Shown one piece after another: positions 5,351 through 9,354 of a DNA stretch of 9,354 nucleotides; position 1 is the first letter of the stretch, and each line of letters begins with the position of its first letter. The notes beneath the pieces are model-generated. The model was not told the origin of the DNA, did no database searches, and was given only the letters and a program-made list of their open reading frames with translations. The translations under genes and the position numbers were made by a program. The DNA comes from JBJXHC01 sp046160825 (lineage in GTDB: Bacteria; Bacteroidota; Ignavibacteria; UBA10030; UBA6906), in NCBI GenBank assembly GCA_046160825.1, contig JBJXHC010000091.1, forward strand, positions 1-9,354. The letters run 5' to 3'.

Positions 5351-6063
5351 AAACCCTTGTCGCACTGGTGTTCTTATCATTCATTATCGGTTGTCATACT
5401 TCATCTCCATCAGGTAAAAACATGGAATCATCCACTCCCAATAAACGACTTGGCTATCGCTTTCTTGCTCTCGGTGATTCATACACGATTGGAGAAAGCG
5501 TCGAGTATGATGGTCGATGGCCTGTCCAACTTGCAAGTATGTTGCGCAGTGAAGGCATCCCTGTTGATGACCCGTTGATCATTGCCACGACCGGTTGGAC
5601 AACCGATGAATTGAACAAAGGAATCGACAACGCGAAACCTGAAGGGACGTACGATCTCGTGTCGCTGTTGATTGGCGTGAATAATCAGTATAGGGGAAGA
5701 AGTGCGGAAGAGTATCGGGAAGAGCTCAAGGCCTTGTTGCAACGCGCCATTGCATTTGCCGGTGGCAGGACTGCTCATGTCATCGTTCTTTCAATCCCGG
5801 ATTGGGGGGTGACGCCGTTTGCAGAGGGACGTGACCGTGCAAAGATTGCGCGGGAGATCGATCAGTTCAATGGCATCAATAAAGAGGAAGCGCTGAAGGC
5901 CGGAACGTATTATGTTGACGTTACACTGGTCTCGCGTCAGGCTGTCGTCGATCCTGGGCTTGTTGCTGGTGACGGACTTCATCCTTCAGCGAAGATGTAC
6001 ACAGAGTGGGCGAAGTTGGTATTCCCGATTGCAAAAGACGTGTTGTATCAGCCGAAAGAGTGA
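5347..6063 (+). CDS. SGNH/GDSL-family hydrolase, predicted lipoprotein
   Basis: A 238-residue protein with a short hydrophobic signal sequence and a lipobox-like I-I-G-C ending in C16, so it is probably anchored in the envelope by a lipid. The SGNH blocks are present: block I G-D-S-Y-T at 43-47 with nucleophile S45; G83 in T-T-G-W-T as a possible block II glycine; block III G-V-N-N-Q-Y-R-G at 110-117 with oxyanion asparagine N113; and block V D-G-L-H with D209 and H212. It should therefore be an active esterase or lipase-type hydrolase of unknown substrate (acyl esters, or acetyl groups on glycans). An AGGAG five bases before the ATG and the ATGA overlap with xdhC support the start and co-translation. 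Nothing in the protein points to purine metabolism, so the coupling with xdhC is the odd point. The gene ends 84 bp from the convergent regulator gene. Confidence 0.87.
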   Translation: MKTLVALVFLSFIIGCHTSSPSGKNMESSTPNKRLGYRFLALGDSYTIGESVEYDGRWPVQLASMLRSEGIPVDDPLIIATTGWTTDELNKGIDNAKPEGTYDLVSLLIGVNNQYRGRSAEEYREELKALLQRAIAFAGGRTAHVIVLSIPDWGVTPFAEGRDRAKIAREIDQFNGINKEEALKAGTYYVDVTLVSRQAVVDPGLVAGDGLHPSAKMYTEWAKLVFPIAKDVLYQPKE

Positions 6064-6147
6064 GCGGAGAATTAGCAATGAACAATTGACGAAGAGCCTC
6101 TATTCAAGCATCCAGAATCTATAATCAATAATCCCGCCCGCTCTCCC
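6064..6147. other. Convergent intergenic spacer without a recognisable terminator
   Basis: This 84-bp gap separates the end of the plus-strand cluster from the end of the minus-strand operon. I find no GC-rich hairpin followed by a T run on either strand. Part of it (about 6070-6090) is AT-rich with AATTAGCAATGAACAATTGAC, resembling simple intergenic repeats, with nothing definite. Confidence 0.5.
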
Positions 6148-6900
6148 TTAAAGCATCCCCTTCAGCTTTGCGTAGCCCGCTCTGCTTACCTGCAAACTTG
6201 TTCCATCCTTTAGAACCGCCATTCTGCTATCCTTCGCGTACGGCTCGATCTTTGCAATTCTCTCTATGTTGAGAATGAACGAGCGATGAATCCGAACGAA
6301 CTGCTTCGGATCAAGCTGCTCTTCCAGTGAAGCCAGTGGCTCCTGCTTCAGGTGTTTCTTTCCTTCGGCCCGGATACACACATAGTCATCCTGCGCCTCG
6401 ATGTAGTCGATCTGCTCGACAGGAATGACGTGGACTTTTGTTCCATCCCTCACCAGTAGCCGTTGCAGTATAGTCTCCTGTTTTCTTGCAGACGAGACAA
6501 GAGTCTTCAAGGCGGCATCCCGTTCCGGTGCAATACGTGCCAGCGCAATCCCAAGTGCCTCGTCGAGACGCTCCTGACTAAAGGGTTTCAGCAGATAATC
6601 CACTGCATGCACTTCGAAGGCACGCAAGGCATATTCGTCGTATGCTGTTGTGAAGATGACGGCCGGATGTTCATCGATCAATTCCAGGACTTCAAACCCG
6701 TTCAGCTTGGGCATTTGAATATCGAGAAAGATAATATCCGGTTTCAGTTCGGTAATTGTTTTGACGGCCTCGAAACCATTCGCGCATTCAGCGGCGATGG
6801 TCACTTCAGGATGGGCGGCGAGATATTCGCGGACAATACTGCGTGCGAGTTCCTCGTCATCGATAATAATAGCACAGTGCTGAGATGGTGTCATGGTCAT
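6148..6900 (-). CDS. LytTR-family response regulator
   Basis: A 250-residue cytoplasmic response regulator. The receiver domain (about 9-125) has the acidic pair D14/D15, phospho-acceptor D60 in F-L-D-I-Q-M-P, T84/T85 in F-T-T-A-Y-D-E-Y and K105 in L-L-K-P-F. The C-terminal LytTR DNA-binding domain (about 148-250) shows I-D-Y-I-E-A-Q-D-D-Y, then F-V-R-I-H-R-S-F-I-L-N and L-Q-V-S-R. This arrangement is that of LytR/AlgR/BtaR-type regulators partnered with LytS-type kinases. Its ATG overlaps the kinase stop codon (ATGA), with no evident Shine-Dalgarno site, so translation is probably coupled to the kinase. A second ATG two codons later is an alternative start. Its targets cannot be read from the sequence; the neighbouring LiaF-like genes suggest an envelope-stress response. 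Last gene of a four-gene operon. Confidence 0.94.
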   Translation of the reverse strand: MTMTPSQHCAIIIDDEELARSIVREYLAAHPEVTIAAECANGFEAVKTITELKPDIIFLDIQMPKLNGFEVLELIDEHPAVIFTTAYDEYALRAFEVHAVDYLLKPFSQERLDEALGIALARIAPERDAALKTLVSSARKQETILQRLLVRDGTKVHVIPVEQIDYIEAQDDYVCIRAEGKKHLKQEPLASLEEQLDPKQFVRIHRSFILNIERIAKIEPYAKDSRMAVLKDGTSLQVSRAGYAKLKGML

Positions 6901-7949
6901 ACGAATGGGATAATCAGTTCAACAGTGAATGAATTCGCGTCTCGAGCAATATCGATCCGTGCATCGTTGCCGTAGAGTCTCTCCAGCCGTTCCTTGACGT
7001 TGCGTATGCCGAGTCCAGCCCCGGGCATCGGCCCGGTGTCGGCATCCAGTGGATTCGTAATGGCAATCTTCATTCGGTTGACGCCTCCTGTGGCTCGAAT
7101 GGTGATGGTGCCTCCCTCGATCAGGTGAGCGATTCCGTGTTTGATCGCGTTCTCAATCAGAGGCTGGAGAAGAAGAGGAGGGAGTTTGTTCTCCATGATC
7201 TCCGGCTCGATACTGCATTCCACCTGCAATCTGCTGCCAAATCTCACCCGCTCAATGGCGAGGTACTCGTTCACCAGTGAGATTTCTTCCGGAAGGGTGA
7301 TGGCGTCTTTCGCTCCGAGACTCAGTGTTGTGCGCAGAAATCCCGCGAGACGCAACGTCATTGCCCGCGCTCCCGCCGGGTCACTCGACGTGAGCGCACT
7401 GATGGAGTTCAAACTATTGAACAGAAAGTGCGGATGGATCTGGGTACGGAGCGTTCTCAGTTCGGCCGACTGGGCGAGTATGCGGAGTTCAAGCGAACGC
7501 CGTTCCGCATCACGCGATGCCTCGAATGCTGCAATGAGATAGTGTACTGCAACAGCCAGTAGAAATAGCAACATCCCCGATCCGAACCAGATTCTTATCG
7601 TTACAGCGGGAAGTTCCGCCAGTGCGGAGAACATCTGCACCTGTGCGAGGATGTTCCCCCACAACGTCATAAAGAGAATCCAGAGCGCGCTCGAAAGTCC
7701 GGCGGCAATAAGATGGATCGTCAGCAACTGCAGCCAGTGTGTACGCTCAATGGGAAACGCGCCGCAGAGGTACCGTGCCGACAGGCAAACAAATCCGTAC
7801 ACGAGTGCGAGTGGAACGCTGAACACTACGGCGTCCGCCAACGGCAGGTCGCCCGGGATTGCGAGCAACGCTGCAAGCAGCAGCCCGATGATGGTCCAGG
7901 CAACCAGATAGATGAGACGGTTCTGCGCGTCGGCGAGGATCGGGTGCAT
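6897..7949 (-). CDS. LytS-type membrane sensor histidine kinase
   Basis: A 350-residue kinase of the LytS/YehU (His_kinase, PF06580) type. The N-terminal 145 residues contain about four hydrophobic segments (near 12-32, 40-60, 73-98 and 118-142) and no large extracellular domain, so sensing probably takes place within the membrane or through a partner. A short coiled-coil-like stretch leads to the phospho-acceptor H172 in Q-I-H-P-H-F-L-F-N-S-L-N. The ATPase part has the N-box L-I-E-N-A-I-K-H-G (N267) and G-box G-A-G-L-G (310-314) followed by I-R-N-V-K-E-R-L. All catalytic motifs are intact. The gene overlaps the LiaF-like gene by one base (TAATG) and the regulator gene by four bases (ATGA). 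By context it should phosphorylate the LytTR regulator, and the two LiaF-like membrane proteins are candidates to modulate it, as LiaF restrains LiaS in Bacillus; that last point is an analogy. Confidence 0.94.
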   Translation of the reverse strand: MHPILADAQNRLIYLVAWTIIGLLLAALLAIPGDLPLADAVVFSVPLALVYGFVCLSARYLCGAFPIERTHWLQLLTIHLIAAGLSSALWILFMTLWGNILAQVQMFSALAELPAVTIRIWFGSGMLLFLLAVAVHYLIAAFEASRDAERRSLELRILAQSAELRTLRTQIHPHFLFNSLNSISALTSSDPAGARAMTLRLAGFLRTTLSLGAKDAITLPEEISLVNEYLAIERVRFGSRLQVECSIEPEIMENKLPPLLLQPLIENAIKHGIAHLIEGGTITIRATGGVNRMKIAITNPLDADTGPMPGAGLGIRNVKERLERLYGNDARIDIARDANSFTVELIIPFV

Positions 7950-8653
7950 TAGTTCTTTACTTCCACGCCGCCCATGATCGCGGTTCCGCGAATCACCAGG
8001 TTCTTTGTCGAGCCGCCCTTCGGTGGGCGTGTTTTATCCTCGATACCGCCGAGGATCGGTGTCCCATTTATTGAGACGGCCCAGTCCTCGGGGACTTTGA
8101 TATCAATGCCACCCCAGACGGCAAACACATCGATGACCGCTTCGCCGTTCTTGATCGAGGCCTGGCGCAAATCCACCTCGCACCCACCCATGATCGCGGT
8201 GAGTTCGCCACCGAGAAAATTCTGGGAACTGTTCGTGCGTTCGACTCCACCAAGCAGAGCAAGCCCGCTGATGGTATCATTACTGTCGGAAATGCGTTCT
8301 CCTCCAAGCACGCTGATGTCGTTCCTCCGCTTTACCGTGCGCCACACCAGAACGCCGCCTATAAAAATGAGGAAGAGAGGCCACAGGTCGCGAAATCGTA
8401 CGTCGATGATATCGAGTTTCCCGAGCAGGAGGATGCCACCGACACCGATAAAAAGATATGCGGCGATGCCATCGCCTTTTTCAGTCGTGAGTTTGCTGAT
8501 ACCGTACACGATGAGAAGTGACGGCCACAAGCGGAGAAAATCTCCTGCGTAGATCACGTCCATTCTATCCAATGTCAGAATAACGCCGACAAGGATGATC
8601 AGCACTCCCAGCACAATCTGTGGGGTGATGCGAAATCCTGGTTTAGTTTCCAT
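7949..8653 (-). CDS. LiaF-like membrane protein with C-terminal beta-rich domain
   Basis: About 234 residues. The N-terminal half contains two copies of a membrane module of about 40 residues: G-V-L-I-I-L-V-G-V-I-L-T-L-D ... L-W-P-S-L-L-I, and F-I-G-V-G-G-I-L-L-L-G-K-L-D ... L-W-P-L-F-L-I. This is the LiaI/LiaF-type (DUF5668) pattern. The C-terminal half is a repetitive beta-strand domain with recurrent L-G-G, M-G-G and W-G-G turns, including A-I-M-G-G-C-E-V-D-L and G-T-A-I-M-G-G-V-E-V-K at the end, as in the LiaF cell-wall-antibiotic-response domain (PF09922 type). LiaF proteins inhibit a partner histidine kinase until the envelope is stressed. I chose the ATG at 8653 rather than 8671 because AAGGAG lies seven bases before it. 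It overlaps the upstream gene by 11 bases and the kinase gene by one, so it is tightly coupled to the two-component system. Confidence 0.87.
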   Translation of the reverse strand: METKPGFRITPQIVLGVLIILVGVILTLDRMDVIYAGDFLRLWPSLLIVYGISKLTTEKGDGIAAYLFIGVGGILLLGKLDIIDVRFRDLWPLFLIFIGGVLVWRTVKRRNDISVLGGERISDSNDTISGLALLGGVERTNSSQNFLGGELTAIMGGCEVDLRQASIKNGEAVIDVFAVWGGIDIKVPEDWAVSINGTPILGGIEDKTRPPKGGSTKNLVIRGTAIMGGVEVKN

Positions 8654-9017
8654 ATTCCATCTCCTTTGCAAAATGAGTACGGGAATTCCGGTTGGTATGC
8701 TTCCATAACATCATCACGCCGACCGCAATGATCAGAATTGGCCAACTCTCATGGAACGTCAGCCCGAAGAGCCGCAGCGTTGACACCTGCAGCCACGCCC
8801 CCACCACGATCCACCAGACACCCAGTCGCCGTCCGTGAATATCATCCGATTGAATGAGCCTTACAAGCCCCATCAACACGAGTGTGAGAGGCCAGAGTTT
8901 CCACACCGACCATTCGAATATGCCAATGTTATCGAGAATGAGCAAGCCGCCCAGTGTAATGAATGCCGTCCCGAGCAACAATCGGGGAAGCCGGCTTCGT
9001 GTACGTTGTATTTCCAT
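8643..9017 (-). CDS. LiaI/LiaF-type (DUF5668-like) small membrane protein
   Basis: A 124-residue membrane protein built of two modules resembling those of the following gene: G-T-A-F-I-T-L-G-G-L-L-I-L-D-N ... L-W-P-L-T-L-V, and G-V-W-W-I-V-V-G-A-W-L-Q ... S-W-P-I-L-I-I-A-V-G. It lacks the C-terminal beta domain. I chose the ATG at 9017, beginning M-E-I-Q-R-T-R-S-R-L, because AGAAGGAA lies seven bases upstream. The 17 extra codons available up to 9068 look like non-coding leader. It is the first gene of the minus-strand operon and probably arose by duplication of the membrane part of LiaF. A role as accessory sensor or scaffold is an inference. Confidence 0.82.
   Translation of the reverse strand: MEIQRTRSRLPRLLLGTAFITLGGLLILDNIGIFEWSVWKLWPLTLVLMGLVRLIQSDDIHGRRLGVWWIVVGAWLQVSTLRLFGLTFHESWPILIIAVGVMMLWKHTNRNSRTHFAKEMEYGN
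8661..8666 (-). promoter_or_regulatory. Shine-Dalgarno site AAGGAG for the LiaF-like gene
   Basis: On the minus strand AAGGAG lies seven bases before the ATG at 8653, inside the end of the preceding gene. It decides that start over the ATG at 8671. Confidence 0.75.
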
Positions 9018-9024
9018 TGATGCG

Positions 9025-9032
9025 TTCCTTCT
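9025..9032 (-). promoter_or_regulatory. Shine-Dalgarno site AGAAGGAA for the first gene of the operon
   Basis: On the minus strand AGAAGGAA lies seven bases before the ATG at 9017, supporting that start over the ATG at 9068. A TATATT at 9050-9055 and TTGATT at 9067-9072 (minus strand) lie upstream but only 11 bases apart, too close for a standard promoter, so I do not call one. Confidence 0.65.
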
Positions 9033-9077
9033 GTGGTTGTTCTGTAAGCAATATACGGGGTGGGTCAATCAAAGAAA

Positions 9078-9232
9078 CGGTGAAATCGGTGAATGGCGGC
9101 GGGGCGTCGGCGAGTGGAGGGCGGGCCTTCCAGTAGTGGCTCAGTTGATTCCGGATTTTGGATTCGGGATTCTCGATTATCCGCCTTCCGCCAATTGCGC
9201 ATCTGCCAATTGTCTTTCTACCTGTTCCAGCC
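9078..9232. repeat. Low-complexity intergenic stretch with degenerate short-period repeats
   Basis: No gene is visible here. At 9087-9128 a G-rich 21-base unit occurs twice with about 15 of 21 positions matching (CGGTGAATGG..., then CGGCGAGTGG...). At 9147-9181 five heptamers of form GATTNNN follow one another (GATTCCG, GATTTTG, GATTCGG, GATTCTC, GATTATC). At 9190-9197 and 9205-9212 GCCAATTG is repeated. These look like decayed simple or dispersed intergenic repeats between the IS end and the minus-strand operon, probably including leader and promoter sequence at the operon side. Confidence 0.6.
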
Positions 9233-9354
9233 TGTCTCGTCCGTCCATAGGTTGACAGTGTGAGTTAGAAAGTTAAGCTGCATAACGCATTTCCGGTGTC
9301 ATCATTCCCAAGCTGAGATGCGGGCGCTCAGTGTTGTAGATGGAGACTGCTTCC
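9233..9354 (-). mobile_element. End of an IS3-family insertion sequence (partial, continues beyond window)
   Basis: The 3' end of an IS3-type transposase lies at 9273-9354. Beyond its stop is a likely terminal repeat starting at 9233, reading TGTCTCGTCCGTCC then ATAGGTTGACAG on the plus strand. A TGT outer end and a short distance from transposase stop to element end are usual for IS3-family elements. The other end and any target duplication are outside the window, so the exact boundary is a best guess. Confidence 0.7.
9273..9354 (-). CDS. IS3-family transposase OrfB, C-terminal end (partial)
   Basis: On the minus strand the last 26 residues before a TAA at 9273-9275 read A-V-S-I-Y-N-T-E-R-P-H-L-S-L-G-M-M-T-P-E, ending M-R-Y-A-A. 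Y-N-x-E-R-P-H-x-S-L-G-x-x-T-P is the signature end of the IS3-family (rve/DDE integrase core) transposase. The catalytic residues lie outside the window. The final conserved-type glutamate region cannot be judged from this fragment. Confidence 0.88.
   Translation of the reverse strand, partial: EAVSIYNTERPHLSLGMMTPEMRYAA

Noticed and set aside
6064..6147. Bidirectional terminator between the convergent blocks
   Set aside because: No inverted repeat of useful length with a T run could be found on either strand.
7974..8552. Plus-strand open frame of 192 codons opposite the LiaF-like gene
   Set aside because: Proline-, serine- and arginine-rich shadow of the minus-strand LiaF gene, with no domain and no plausible ribosome site.

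Overview
The window is a gene-dense bacterial stretch of roughly 50% GC with two convergent gene blocks. The plus strand carries a xanthine dehydrogenase (xdh) cluster. The minus strand carries an envelope-sensing operon. LamG-type secreted proteins, LytS/LytTR signalling, LiaF-like membrane proteins and 23S-IVP four-helix-bundle genes are all common in Bacteroidota/Chlorobiota/Ignavibacteriota-type genomes, so that is the best guess for the host. It is an inference from gene content, not a phylogenetic result.

Region 1 (1-1406): the window opens in the tail of a LamG-like domain that stops at 188. It is followed at once by a 29-bp copy of a piece of the downstream xdhB gene, then by a complete DUF1016/YhcG PD-(D/E)XK nuclease gene. 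Inside that gene, in the linker between its two domains, lie three consecutive in-frame hairpin palindromes whose arms differ but stay paired.

Region 2 (1403-6063): xdhB (molybdopterin-binding subunit, all recognised catalytic residues present), a four-helix-bundle gene flanked by inverted TGGAGTNN octamer repeats, xdhC (cofactor insertion/maturation), and an SGNH-hydrolase lipoprotein. The nuclease/xdhB and xdhC/lipoprotein pairs each share an ATGA overlap. No xdhA (FeS/FAD subunit) is present; the nuclease gene sits where it would often be. The four-helix-bundle cassette fills the whole space between the xdhB stop and the xdhC start. The xdh cluster therefore carries two foreign-looking single-gene cassettes, both placed between genes without breaking them.

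Region 3 (6148-9017, minus strand): read 5' to 3', a short LiaI/LiaF-type membrane protein, a LiaF-like protein with a C-terminal beta-rich domain, a LytS-type histidine kinase and a LytTR response regulator. Each gene overlaps the next, so this is one translationally coupled envelope-stress type operon.

Region 4 (9018-9354): upstream of that operon is a low-complexity stretch with degenerate short-period repeats, followed by the end of an IS3-family insertion sequence running out of the window.

The most notable observations are the four-helix-bundle cassette with octamer inverted repeats (and a related octamer block inside xdhC coding sequence), the covarying hairpin array inside the nuclease gene, and the 29-bp xdhB fragment duplicated on the far side of the nuclease gene.
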